Position numbers and translations under genes: made by a program. This document shows, piece by piece, positions 1 through 11,110 of a stretch of DNA of 64,000 bases (its first letter is position 1; every line of letters begins with the position of its first letter). The stretch lies in contig JAJSPD010000004.1 of the NCBI GenBank assembly GCA_021307315.1, positions 124,001 through 188,000 of the forward strand. Reading direction: 5' to 3'. Under the pieces are notes generated by a model. That model saw nothing but the letters and a program-made list of their open reading frames with translations. It was not told the DNA's origin and did not search any database. The stretch comes from Bisporella sp. PMI_857. Taxonomy: Eukaryota > Ascomycota > Leotiomycetes > Helotiales > Helotiaceae.

Positions 1-1
1 C

Positions 2-1147
2 TGTGCCCAGACCTTTCAGCGAAAAACGAACGGGATCGAAAATCTCTTTCCTCGCCGAGAAGGCAATATGGAGCATCTTATGATTGGCCGAATCGTTTCA
101 GCAGCTTTCCTTTGGGAGGATCATATTCATCAAGATGTAGATCGCGGACCATTTCGTTCTAGCAAAGAGTGGCTGTCTGCACGACTGACTCTAGCCGAAA
201 TTAACTGTCAGAGGTCCTTAACCCGTCTTAAGAAGCTCGAAAATTCCGATGAAGATAGAAAGAGTATTGCAGAAGATGAAAGTGATGAAGAGGACGATGA
301 AAGCGATGAAGATGATTATGAGAGTAAAGAAGAAGTCAATGAAAGTGAGGAAGAGGGATACAAGCACAACGGCCCTTTCGATCTCCGAGACGAAGAGGAA
401 TATGAGGATTACGTCACTCTCGATCTCCAAGACGAAGGCCGACAAGAAGATCAAGGAGATCAAAAATCAATTCCAGATTTGATTGAGAATTCTAAGGTTA
501 CAGGATTAAATAACAACTCCCCCAGTATCCAGGACCAGCTAGAGGATCAAGAAGGCAGCCCAAGTTTGGATAGGAGCACTGCAGAGGGAGACCTAGAAGA
601 AATAGAGAAAACCATGATCATTATTTCAAAACTACGAAACCGCATCAAAGATTTCTTTCCCGTCAAAGACCAAAGGGCCGAGGCAACCATGATATTTCAC
701 GATGATCTCTCTCACCACAACATACTCGTGGACAAGAAAGGTGTTCTGATGGGTGTGGTGGATTGGGAGTGTGTCTCAGTTCTGCCATTATGGATTGCCT
801 GCCAGTTTCCTCCTGTCCTCTAAGGCAAGCATCATGACTTGCGGCCCATGAAAGGGGCTTATCAACGCGACAAAAATGGAGAAGTTGCCGAACTTTACTG
901 GGAACATTTAGAGGATTATGAGCTCACTCAGCTGCGACGCATCTTTCTAGAAAACATGAGACTTCTGGAGCCTAGGCGGGTTGAGATATTCGAGTCGAGT
1001 CAAGATCAGGGAGATTTTGATCTTGCAGTCACAAGCTGTGGAGACCCTTTCTTGATACGTAGGATATGTAACTGGCTTGAAGACATGGACTCGGGAGTGG
1101 AGAACCTTCAGGGCTTGGAAGAACGCATAGATAATGCATCCTTATAA
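2..1147 (+). pseudogene. Aminoglycoside-phosphotransferase-like (APH) family gene, broken by an in-frame stop, 5' end outside window
   Basis: The reading frame is open from base 2, so the gene begins left of the window. The protein resembles the APH/protein-kinase-like proteins common in fungi. The N-terminal part has an FLWEDHIHQDV-type segment. The catalytic HDDLSHHNILVD motif (Brenner-type HxDxxxxN) is followed by GVVDWE, the metal-binding DxD/DFG equivalent. Between these lies a long acidic insertion rich in D, E and S (about bases 241-620). A TAA at 821-823 interrupts the frame right after PPVL, and the same frame then stays open to 1147 (108 codons). That part reads like the family's C-terminal helical region (for example YWEHLEDYELTQLRRIFLENM). 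Relatives usually have an acidic residue at the stop position, so GAA to TAA is a likely single change. It could also be a sequencing error. No specific substrate can be assigned. Confidence 0.75.
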
Positions 1148-1831
1148 AAAATCACGATGTGATATCTATGCAAATTCTGAATCTGGCGAGAACGTAGTTC
1201 GATAGAGGCCCTAGCTAACGAAACTAACACTTCCGTCCCCTTTTTTCTCCTCCCCTTTTTTGCAAAGAGAATATAACCAAAGTTTGATCATCCAGAGCTG
1301 GGTCCACATAAAAGACATTTTGACAGAACGGTAGATTTTCAAAATTGTATTATTTGTACCAAGCCGTGTCAGATTTCTCGCACGGCTCCCTCGAGAATGG
1401 GACAGGAAGCCAAAAATAATGCTAGGCAAAGAGTGGCCCCAACGTTGTCGAAGGTGGATGGGAGGCTGAGATTGTGGTTCATGACGCTAGGATGGCTTTG
1501 GTGGGCAACATGTGTTTAACAGTGAAAAACATAAGTTGTGAAAATTACAGTAATATTTAAAGCGACAGGCGGTGAACAGTAGAGAGGGCAGTATTTATGT
1601 GAAAACTGATTTGAAGAACTTATTTCTGTTTACAAGAAACTAAACTTGACAACAGTTTATACACAAATAACTAGAAAAGCAATTGTTTAAATTGCTATAG
1701 GTAAACTGGTTCATAAAACGGACTTTGATAAAGAGTTCTTCAGGCACAGTGGAATTGAGGCACGTTAACCCGTGAAATTTTATATGAGTTATTATATAAT
1801 AAATGATAAACAGGACCCTCACAAATTCTCA
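1148..1831 (+). other. Intergenic, AT-rich
   Basis: No coding signal is recognised. The longest minus-strand frames (72 and 60 codons) have no family features. The stretch ends directly at a tRNA gene. Confidence 0.6.
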
Positions 1832-1917
1832 TCTTTGATGGTCTAACGGTCATGATTTCCGCTTGTCATTCGTATGGCAATGCGCGGGAGATCGGGGTTC
1901 GACTCCCCGTCAGAGAG
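1832..1917 (+). tRNA. tRNA-Asp (anticodon GTC) with a 14-nt intron
   Basis: The acceptor stem TCTTTGA (1832-1838) pairs with TCAGAGA (1910-1916, one G-U pair), and the discriminator G is at 1917. The D arm reads GTCTAACGGTCATGAT. The anticodon stem TCCGC pairs with GCGGG, and the loop TTGTCA carries anticodon GTC. A 14-nt intron (1870-1883, roughly) sits one base 3' of the anticodon, the canonical eukaryotic position. The T arm is CGGGG-TTCGACT-CCCCG. After intron removal the molecule matches fungal tRNA-Asp closely. CCA follows at 1918-1920 in the genome. Eukaryotes add CCA after transcription, so this is probably chance. Confidence 0.96.
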
Positions 1918-3255
1918 CCATCTCTTGAGTTCACGACCCTGAGTAATGCTCAGATGTACTCATCGCTTTTTGCAGAATTTTCTTTTGACTTAGAGTTTGT
2001 TAGTGTTGGTCTTAATATTCAAAGTGTGTAGTTTAGCGAAATACAAGAGGCCTTGATCAGACTAGCTTCTGTTTAATGACTCTATCGATAAACTATGCTT
2101 GTAAAAATAACAATTTTTTAATTATTCTAATCATGGCTGGGCCTCTAGCGAGAACCCACTTCAGCGAAAATTGCCAAGACATCCCAACAGAACCATCCAC
2201 CGTGTGTCGCTTTCAATCTCGCAAGTTCGACATTGTATCCATTGTTGTTCTTACTTCTGACATCCCGCCCCTCTAAATAACCATTTTATTTTCTATCCAA
2301 GCAGCTTTTAAAGCTGCCTAAAGAGCTCGATCAGTAGCTTTGCCGAGTCCTTGGAGAATAATTATTATATTTGCTACATATAGGCTTTGGACCAATTCAG
2401 CCTTATTGAAGAATTACAATAGCTTACCTTTACAGACACGCTGGAAGAGCAGACAACAAGGACCGTCTTTCCAATCTTGGCATGACCGAAGCTAACAGCT
2501 GGATCTGTGTAATATGTATTGCGAGGCCCATAATGAGAGATCTTCGTAACTTAGATTAGAGGTTTTTCTTAATAATTCTTGAAGGAAAATGATTTATGCT
2601 TGTATGAATTACTGAATTACTGATTTACTGATTTACAATTTTCGTGCCCCGACTTCACACTGTTCCCTTCAAGCTTCTCTCTTTTGCTGAGGAAGCTAAA
2701 TACATTGAACAACAACAAAATTGAAATAAAAGATCTTCGCTTTAAACCAATCTGGGATGTCAGGATACAGATAATACTTAAAAATAAAGACCCCAAAACT
2801 TGGCTTAAACCTCACCATCTTATTGAGCAGATACAGACTTAATCCATCTCTGTCGCACAAACTCAATATCCACTCCGCATCCATCTATCCCAGGTCATTA
2901 CACCTTTCTCTGCCCTCACCTCACTCGCCTTAGATTCCGATCTTACGTGAAACATCCAACCGCATTGGTGGAGTTTTCCCTAACCAGAACCCCCGCTGGG
3001 TTCGGATAAGTCGTTCTTCTCTGGATGTAGCTCTTGCTAAAGGTAGGAGCCAAAATTAGGAGTGAATGGCTTCATTGAGGTGTCTTTTTGGATAATCGTG
3101 CTGACGAATCAAGGTCTAAGACTAGAGAAGCAGCTGGCGCTGGCGCTTATGCCAGGAACTCCATGGGTCGCACCGACAACAGTCTCGAGGGCGTTGCAGT
3201 AGTTTTTTACGACCGTTATACGTTCAATTATGACAAATAGAGCAGATAAACAGGC
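1918..3255 (+). other. Intergenic, AT-rich, no gene seen
   Basis: Only short frames without recognisable features occur on both strands. The lower end may hold the eroded C-terminus of the transcription-factor relic that ends near 3256 on the minus strand, but I cannot follow it further. Confidence 0.5.
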
Positions 3256-3657
3256 TCAGAGATAATTTGAGGCTATGAACATCCAGTGCGATGGCACGGG
3301 AAATAAACAACAGCTGACAGGTTTAGCACATATAACAAAGCAGGAAGAATTCGCATACCAAATGGCAACTCCAGCTACAAATACTAAATGCACAACGCTG
3401 AACGGATACCCGGATGAGCATTGTTGATAAAACCACATGAAGTTTTAACAAATCTGACCAAATGCCTGTAACAGAGGTAATTCCCTGACCCGCTGGTGCC
3501 AGTACCCGAAAGGAAAAGGTTGCAATAGCAGCTGCACAGCCTTGTTGTAATACATATCAAGGTTGTCGGGCTTGTAAGACATGGGTGGTGGCAATGCTCG
3601 GCGCCAATCTTCCAGCGTTTTGAGCGTCAGCTTGATATCCGACGCCATGTCGCTCAC
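3256..3657 (-). pseudogene. Relic of a fungal transcription factor (middle homology region)
   Basis: On the minus strand, 3657 to 3448 encodes a segment like the C-terminal half of the fungal-specific transcription factor domain: a DWRRALPPPMS-type motif, then YYNKAVQLLLQPF (usual family pattern: hydrophobic-x-H/K-x-A-hydrophobic-LL-x-RPF), then QAFGQIC. A TAA at 3445-3447 breaks the frame. The same frame then continues with WFYQQCSSGYPFSVVHLVFVAG, which matches the family's FxxVHxxFVAGxTLLY signature. No Zn2Cys6 cluster was found upstream (3.7-5.3 kb) and the rest appears eroded. Family-level resemblance only, judged from motif order. Confidence 0.5.
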
Positions 3658-6480
3658 TGGCCCGTCAGCTCAGTTACCTGTCGCCTGGATATAATATGCT
3701 AGAAATTTGAGGCGAATAATTAGTCCCCGAGTGTGATGTTTAATGATAAGCGGGAAACCTGGAAGGTTGAAGATGGTGATAACAAGGGCTCAGGCCATGA
3801 GACCATCATCTTAAACAGTATTGCCGATCTCAAGTAGTATAGAAGCATCGATATTCTCTGTCTGAAACTACTATACAGACGTTCAAGTGAGGTCACAATC
3901 ACTCGCTTGAGGAAGTACACTGTCTAGCAAAAATTATCCCCCTAGTTTAGCCCTTGTACAATGTGGCCGTTTCGAATGAGCCTCCAGATGCAACCCTAAG
4001 GCGACATAAGGGTTAATTGTAAGTCTGATCATGAGCCATATATCGTAATTCGATAGTAATCGAAGGTTATATATTACCAAGAGAGTCATCGCTCAATTTT
4101 ATGAACCAACAGAGATTCGCTTTCAGCTGAAATTACTGCAGTGCCATCATCAAGAAGTTTCCGGAGGTATAGAGTTATATCTCTTTGTCAACTTGGGCAT
4201 TGTTGTCCTTATGGTATAGATCATCTAGAATTTTAATGTACCACATTGATTATGAGGACTTGGATTGTCCTGTCCGAACCGCTTGGCATGCCGTTGTTGT
4301 ATATTAAACCAAAAAGGAAACTGGAGTCCAACATCCGAAGATTAACCTATAATTCGTATATTACACGCATCACAAACTTGAAAATCTTCGCTACGTCTTC
4401 CATGCGCAGCTTATATCACTTAATCGACCTATGAGCGACGAATCGTGTAGAAATTCACTTACTCGTTTGTCTAATCTGAGGTTGGCCAACAGTCGACGCC
4501 GACGGCATATTACACACCTTTGTTGAACAAGCCGTTGTAGATTCTTAGCATGTGAGAACTTAAAACTCAACGCCACATAAGCAACCTCGCCCCAAGCCCC
4601 AAAATCCAACCACATCAGCGATATTAAGCTACTTCCTCTCATCCTCAGATACTTGTGCCTGAGACTGAAGAATTTAAGGTGCATGTTTTTGATCCTATTT
4701 TTCGACTGACGTATTTCCCTTAGGCAGCAAGTTGCACTTCCAAGGACAATACACGTCGCAGGAGTACCTGATTCGCGCCTTTATGCAAGAATTTACGTTA
4801 GGGTAAGGTTGCACACTACGCCGCTCCCATGCTTCTAGAAAGCCTCGTATCGCACATACAATATTCTTCGACCGCGGAAGAGCTGAATCCAATCCTCTCA
4901 CGTTCGAAAAGGTGGCACAAGCAGGGTAGCTAATGGCACTTCTATCTCGTGGTGCAGCATCGACTGCAAGATGTTCTGGCGCGTTTGAAGGGCGGGGCTC
5001 TCCTCCACCATTGTCATCGGCCTCCGAGGCACAACCTTATTGCGCGAGAGTTATTTCTTGGCAATGGAAAGGCATACTGTACTTCTGGATATGCAAAGTA
5101 TTATTTCGGTTCATAGAGGATAGTATTAAAAGTGGGCAAGTTAGATTACTGGCTGCAAGATGATGAGGAAACGCAAGAATCGGCTCGGGATGTTGTGTCC
5201 TGTAGCCGAGCCGAAATCTCTGCAAATAATTTTTTGTAAGGCGTTCCCCACATGATGGGGATGAATGTTGCATTCCGGTTCATAGCCGATAGCCGGTGAA
5301 TATACCCGCAACGCTTAGCACAGCCTCAAGATTGGAAATTAAGTGCCAGCCCAAAGTAACCGAATAAAGGAAATTTTCCTTCATCATCAGTAAGCTATGA
5401 AAGCGGTGAGTTCTCGTGTCCCGTCGATTATTTACTTTTCATTATCAATAACGAGCGTAGGATTCATATATTGCTGCCTTGAATTGTTGATGCGGGAGCT
5501 AGGGTAGCCGCAGCTTAGGATGTGCATCCAGACCCTGGTCAAAATATCTTAACAGTGGTAACAACTAAACATCAGGTCGAAACATCCTCTAGAAAAATGT
5601 AAATAACAATGCACGACTTATTTCCCCTTGGCATAACTTATCCCACACCCCGGAACGGGAGTGATTTCTGTAATGACCAATCAGACGGCCCTACTACACA
5701 GCCTGCCGGATTGACACAGCCTCAACACCAGGTCCAAACCTCCACTAGATCCCTCTAATTGCATGTACAGTAGAGCACTTTTATATGCAATCTCACGATA
5801 CGTATCACAGGCTAATTACTTTTTGCAGTCGGGTGGGTACACGTATACAATATATCATAAACTCAAGCCAACACGAGATGGCTAAGACGCGTGATACCGT
5901 GTCAGGTCACCACCGGATTGGTGCTGCATTGTTTACACGACGACCGAAACGACGTTCAGATAATGTGGCTGAGTTCGGTACAGTGTGATCAGCTGGGTAC
6001 AATGAGATGTGAACAGGGGAAAGCCTTGATTGGACCTTCTCCTCACTTTCTTCACGCCCATCCCCTTTCGATTTACGAGGCGAGGCTCTCTTCGATGCTG
6101 TCCAAGCCTCCTTTCTCATCTAGTATGTCCCCACCAAGGTCAGGAACAGGACTGAAGAAGAAGGTAAGAAGGCTGAAGGATGTGTGCTTAATACAAGCAA
6201 GCTCCAACAAGCTCTCCAAGGCCCAGGAAGCCACAAACAAGCGTGTTTCAAGCGCAGACGTCGTTGGGGATCTCTTGAAATCTTTGGCTAAGTCGTATCA
6301 TTGACGCAAGCTTACCAAGTATTGACTTTGATTACAGCCACGATGCTCTTTGTTGTGCCGTCAGGATTGTGCGGCATTTTGTGAATGACAAAATGTAAAC
6401 TTATAGATCGAAGTATATAGATACAAAATGCCGAATGAGGTTTGAGCTGAAAAAGCTTTCAAGTGACTTCATCAGTAAAT
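3658..6480 (+). other. Gene-poor stretch beside the decayed zone
   Basis: No supported gene. The longest frame is 5891-6304 on the plus strand (137 codons), which has a basic, serine-rich C-terminus but no recognisable domain, no clear splice pattern and a weak start context. A minus-strand frame at 4391-4684 contains an R-rich CVIC stretch but lacks the zinc-cluster cysteine spacing. Both are left unannotated. Confidence 0.5.
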
Positions 6481-8216
6481 ATGGTTCGTCCAAAGAGTGA
6501 AGGCAGAAGTCGAGGTTGTGACATATGTAAACAGAGGAAAATCAAGGTAAGAATATCTTAAACCTGAAATGTTTGCTGTAGCAATTGTGGGCTCAGACGA
6601 AGTGACATAGTGCTAACGAACTTTTATCACCCAGTGCGATGGAAAGATCCCTGAATGCACGCCATGTATCAAAGCCAGGAGGAAATGCTCTGGTGCAGTA
6701 TCTGGAATGGTATTTCTAGAAGCCAAAAATGATGCCGACTCAAGCAAGTCCAACAAAATTGTGTATGAACGAAACGAAAGCGCTGAGAAATCACTTACTC
6801 TATTGCATGCTTCAACAAGACGATCATCAACATTGTCGAGCGGAGAAGACAATGAGCCACATGAACTAGATGCAGTGCTTGTTCCATGGTCGAATAAACG
6901 CTCAATATCAAGGTCTCCAACGTCACAATATCGAAATTCAAGAGAGTCCTCAAGATCTCCCATCTCGCTCTCGCCAAACCGCATTTCAAGTTCGCCCATC
7001 ATTCCCCCCACCGTGCCGAACCACAATGTCTATATAGAACAGTACGTTTCGACTGTGCTTCAAAATATTAAATATCAGGGAGAAGCTACTTGGCTCCTCT
7101 CCATGCCGAGCATCTTTCTGCAAACCACAACTCTGGGCAAAGCAACCCTTGCCGTGGCACTAGCCTATCATGGCAACCTTCAAAATAATAGATCACTCAC
7201 AATTGAGAGCTACAAATACTACGGAGAAGCTCTACAAGACCAAAGACAAGACTTACAAGACTCAAATCAATATTATCCTACCGCCGAAGAAATATGTGTC
7301 CCCATCATGCTTGCCCAATTCGAAGCAACGTGTAGTCAATCCTGGGAAGCTTACTGCCAGCATATTTTTGCCGCAGAACGTTTAATGAATGTCAGAGGTC
7401 CAGCATCATGTGGAGAGCTGATATTCTTTCAAATGTTAGATACTTTGAAAACGCATCTGGTAAGTGGCAGGTTAATCCTTCATTTGACGCAAGATGACTG
7501 ACTACCCCCAGATGCACATTTCAATCGCAAGACGAATACCATCGATCTTCAGTAAAGAGTCATGGCGAACAGTCCCCTATTGCCACCAGCCCATCACTAC
7601 AAGCGCGAAAGTAAGAGACCTCCTCCTGCAGATTCCAAGCATCCTCCAGCGATTAGACAACCTCCCGCAAGAATCAATTCCGCAGCTCTTGATAGACGAG
7701 AGGGCCTCGATTGAGGTCGAAACTCAAGCTTTCTTGCTTCAGCTTGACCATTTATGGCAAAACTTTCTAGAATCGACGGATAATGGTGATCCTAATATAT
7801 TTCTCACTAAAGATTTTGGTAAATTCCCCGAGACTGAACGTGACATTACGACAATGGGAATGGCAGTGGCGCATCATCGATGCGCGAAGATGCTTTGCTT
7901 ACATATCCTATCCTGCCTCCACTTAGTGTATGAGAATGAGCTGGAGGTTCACTTTTCAGAGACCTTGAACTTGGTAGAAACTCTTTTCGCTGGGCATGAT
8001 CTGAATCTCAATCCATCATATCCCAGATTTATTTGGTTACTACGGTGTCTGAGCTTCACGTCGCAACGAGTAGAAGATAAGCAGAGGGCATGCTCCGTGC
8101 TGGAGAGGTGTGCCACGAATACGGGGTTGTGGGAGATCAAGATGGAAGGCCAGGCAAGGTCATGGGGTGATGGTCGTGGAGCGCCGGGTTGGAGGACAAA
8201 AGCCCCTATGTACTAA
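6481..8216 (+). CDS. Zn2Cys6 fungal transcription factor
   Basis: Three exons, 6481-6546, 6635-7459 and 7512-8216, give 531 residues. Both introns are phase 0 (88 and 52 bp). The N-terminus carries a complete binuclear zinc cluster, C13-x2-C16-x6-C23-x6-C30-x2-C33-x6-C40, with the proline (P28) and basic residues usual for Gal4-type DNA binding. The first intron falls exactly between K22 and C23, so it must be spliced to make the DNA-binding domain. The remainder looks like the fungal_trans_2 (PF11951) type: PSIFLQTTTLGKATLAVALAYHG, then helical segments around AEEICVPIMLAQFEATCSQSWEAY. The ATG at 6481 is just 12 codons before the cluster. It lies next to the VOC and crotonase genes and is a candidate local regulator of them (inference). 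Confidence 0.93.
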
Positions 8217-9621
8217 TATCAGGCCAGCTTGTAACGCCAGCAGCTAATAGCCTAATACTAATATCGATGTTCGGTATATTCCATATCTGATCCGATCTCG
8301 TGCCTTAGTGAACATATTAATGATATGAGAAAGGAGCAATGAACGCGCAGCGACTATCAAACAATAAATGATGACACAGCTATGTCGAAGCCTCAATATC
8401 TGATGAGGTGCTTGGCATATTAATTTTGACGAGTCACAGAAGGGGAGTAGATAAATCTCAGCAATGGCCCTTGAACTGAGATTTCCATGAATAAGTCGAG
8501 CTTTCAAGATGATGCGAAAGATGTGAAAGCTTTTGTACCTCAATGAAAGCTTGAGTAAAGGAGAGAGCCACTTGGTTATAATTAGGAAAATGTCAGTAAA
8601 CTAGCTCAGCACGGACCATAGTCTCTTCTTAGCACAAATGCTTATCTTTCACGTAATTAGTAGGTGGATGCAGCCATCAAAGGCTACCTCCCGATACTAC
8701 AATACTATTCTTTAAACCCCGCCACAAAAAAAAACTTTGCCTCTATCATCCTTTTGTAGTTCCTCTTCCACTTCTTTGTAGTCATAACTGTGTCTAGTTT
8801 CGACTTGTACTCCAAAGGATTCCTCAACATACACTGACCATGTTTTTGTATACATCCCATATCTACTAATTACCCATGATGGCCTTCGTTTGATCACAGG
8901 ATATTCCGACGAACCAAGCTGGCAGGCGGCCTTTTATATCCATCCTTTCGCTTCTCCTGAAAATAAGCTCTGCATAGAATTTAATGTCTGATCTCGTCTG
9001 GCAAGTTTATGAAAGTCATTTTCTAGCCTTCTTTGCGATCCCCAGGATCAGCACATTGGGATTCTGGTTGGACCTCCAACTGGTCTTCTAAGACCATCAT
9101 GAGCTTAAAAAACATCACTGTGTGTGCATCTCTAATGAGGTGCGAGGCGGATGTAACGACATCCAGTATCATCGCAAACACGATTCCTGGTCAAAACACC
9201 TTCTCACATCGGAGAGTAAAGAAAAGCAAAACTTTCGAGCGTACCTCACAACTACTTACGTATGTAGCAAAGCAGGGCAGAATAATATTGCCATTAAGCT
9301 AAATTGAATGGTCATATGATAAAAACCGGTTGATGTCCCAACTAGTAGCATCCTGGTCCCTTCTTCGAAGAAAGGTATACATAATGAAAGTTGATCATCA
9401 AAATTACTATGGCATTCTTATAAGTCAGCGAAAGACATTGTCAGACCAGAGGACAATAATCCGCCGAGAATTGGCACATTCTGCACATTAGCACAACAGA
9501 AAATAGTAGACAACGAAACATGAGCTCCGCATTAGTCTGCGCATTTTGGCATGCAAAGGTCCTAAATCTATTGAACTGGATGAATTGGTCTTAGGGCACG
9601 CCTTATGAAGAGACTTAGCTC
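8217..9621 (+). other. Intergenic, AT-rich
   Basis: No gene supported. It is the 3' flank of both the transcription factor (plus) and the VOC gene (minus), which converge here. Short frames at 8244-8543 (minus) and 9033-9302 (plus) show no domain features. Confidence 0.55.
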
Positions 9622-10741
9622 CTATAATCGGGATGTAACGATCGATGCACCACTCGGCGTCCCTAGAGGAATAAACTTCCACCTAACACCTAGCATATGG
9701 ACTGTTTTAGAGTCTGAATTTTCGTGCACTTGCATGCCCTCAAATGATGCTCTCCATGCTATTTCTTTAAGTCTAGCCACCCCGCTAACACCAATTATGA
9801 TCTCAATTATTCCTTCCAAATCGTCTGGTGTTTCTGGCGGAACGAAGGATATTTTTGCATTCGTAAAATGTATGGCCCTGCTTCGACTTGTTCTACCATC
9901 ATTTGAAGCCTGCTGGACTCCAAATGTATGCTCCCATTGTCTCGCCGCATCGTGTACGTTCGCCCCTTGTTTGAGTCGTAGAGAAACTCCTAGTAGCTGG
10001 AGATCACTGTTTCTTCGCATGAGCGTAGAGTACTGCTCATATGTTGAAATGGGCCCACATCCATGCCATGGGGAGAATGGCATTCCCAACGGATCAGGAT
10101 TCGATGCGGTCGTAGAGTGCGAATCCAATTCGGGAATCACACCACCTGTTCCGCACAGCCCGTCAGCATTTGTACTTGTGTCTTCTCTTTCTGCTGAACG
10201 GTACCTGCCACTCCTTTCGGATGGTATTGAATGCAGATACTTTCTCCATTTGGAGTCGCGTGCTCAAAGACTACCTTGCCCAGTTTAGAGGCTTCGATGT
10301 GCTTTTTCCTCTTCAATGCATCCAGAGTCTGCATGATAATCATATACCCCCCATCGCCACGTTTTTCAAGTAGTCGGCCCGCTGTCGTATCAGCCTTGAA
10401 TGGAGAGACAACCTATGCATAATAAGCCTCTGGTGTCAAAAGGCATTATCCATTTCATGCTACCTCAATGATGTCTCCTCCAATAGGAACTAGGGTTCGA
10501 GGGATCAGCAAAGTTCGATAACCATGAACCAGTATCAGGGAGAGTACCTAAGAAATTTTTCAATCCCCAATGTTCTACAAGAGGATCTTCATACAAAACC
10601 TCTGTGCCAATGACTTTCGTCTACATGTCTTAGCGTACAGCAAAGCGTATGAAGGAGCTGACAGACAATGAGGTATCGCGCCTTATCAAGGTCCTTCGCG
10701 ACGAGCGCGATTTGTCGCAGACGCGTCGGCGATGGCTCCAT
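9622..10741 (-). CDS. VOC superfamily / glyoxalase-like protein
   Basis: Five exons on the minus strand: 10741-10667, 10620-10548, 10489-10464, 10412-10205 and 10145-9622, giving 301 residues. All introns are GT-AG and 46-59 bp. The first donor is GTCTGT, which is unusual. The N-terminal half starts RLRQIALVAKDLDKARYLI and continues TKVIGTEVLYEDPLVEHWGL, then IEVVSPF, TAGRLLEKRGDGGYMIIMQT, the beta-alpha-beta pattern of vicinal oxygen chelate (glyoxalase/bleomycin resistance/dioxygenase) proteins. The second half holds a conserved PFSPWHGCGP motif and a VSLRLK...WEHTFGV repeat of the fold. The exact reaction is unknown. The gene is divergent from the crotonase with 369 bp between starts, which suggests co-regulation. 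The exon model rests on family resemblance and frame consistency. Confidence 0.82.
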
Positions 10742-11110
10742 GATTGGAGACGGTCCCAAGACTGCTCAATAATTTGATATGAGCAGCGGCAGCCCAGGAG
10801 CTCCTTAGTTATTTAATCAGATCATTGCGGACAGGCTCAGTAAGTTAAAGGGTTCAACCATTGTGAAGAAAAGTCAGCCGAGGTTCCCAGCATCCATTGC
10901 CGAACACGAGATGACCACGGAATCTTTGCTGAGGCTACAACTACTACAACTAAATTAACTATTTCGAATTATCGACTACAACTCTCGCAGTTATACTTTA
11001 TCCCAAGAAAATTTATTGTCTTCTTCCTGAGTCATAAGTTTCTTTTACAAATCAATAGCCAGCGATTTGTAACCAACAATTTCTCCTCCGTAATCGTAGA
11101 CTAGAACACC
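10742..11110. promoter_or_regulatory. Shared divergent promoter of the VOC and crotonase genes
   Basis: 369 bp separate the two opposed start codons. An inverted CCAAT box (ATTGG) lies at 10743-10747, directly by the VOC start. Two CCG triplets (near 10878 and 10910) are possible half-sites for a Zn2Cys6 factor but are not arranged as a clear CGG palindrome. No TATA box is obvious. Confidence 0.45.

Noticed and set aside
821..835. Programmed stop-codon readthrough at the APH gene
   Set aside because: TAA-G is an efficient stop context and lacks the CUA downstream signal known from fungal readthrough. Mutation or error is simpler.
4391..4684. R-rich CVIC stretch as a Zn2Cys6 cluster of the transcription-factor relic
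   Set aside because: Only two cysteines are in range. The six-cysteine spacing is absent.
5891..6304. 137-codon plus-strand frame
   Set aside because: No domain, composition bias only. Neither homology nor splice structure supports it.
9605..10288. 227-codon plus-strand frame
   Set aside because: It lies antisense to the VOC gene, whose minus-strand exons show clear family motifs and consistent splice phases.
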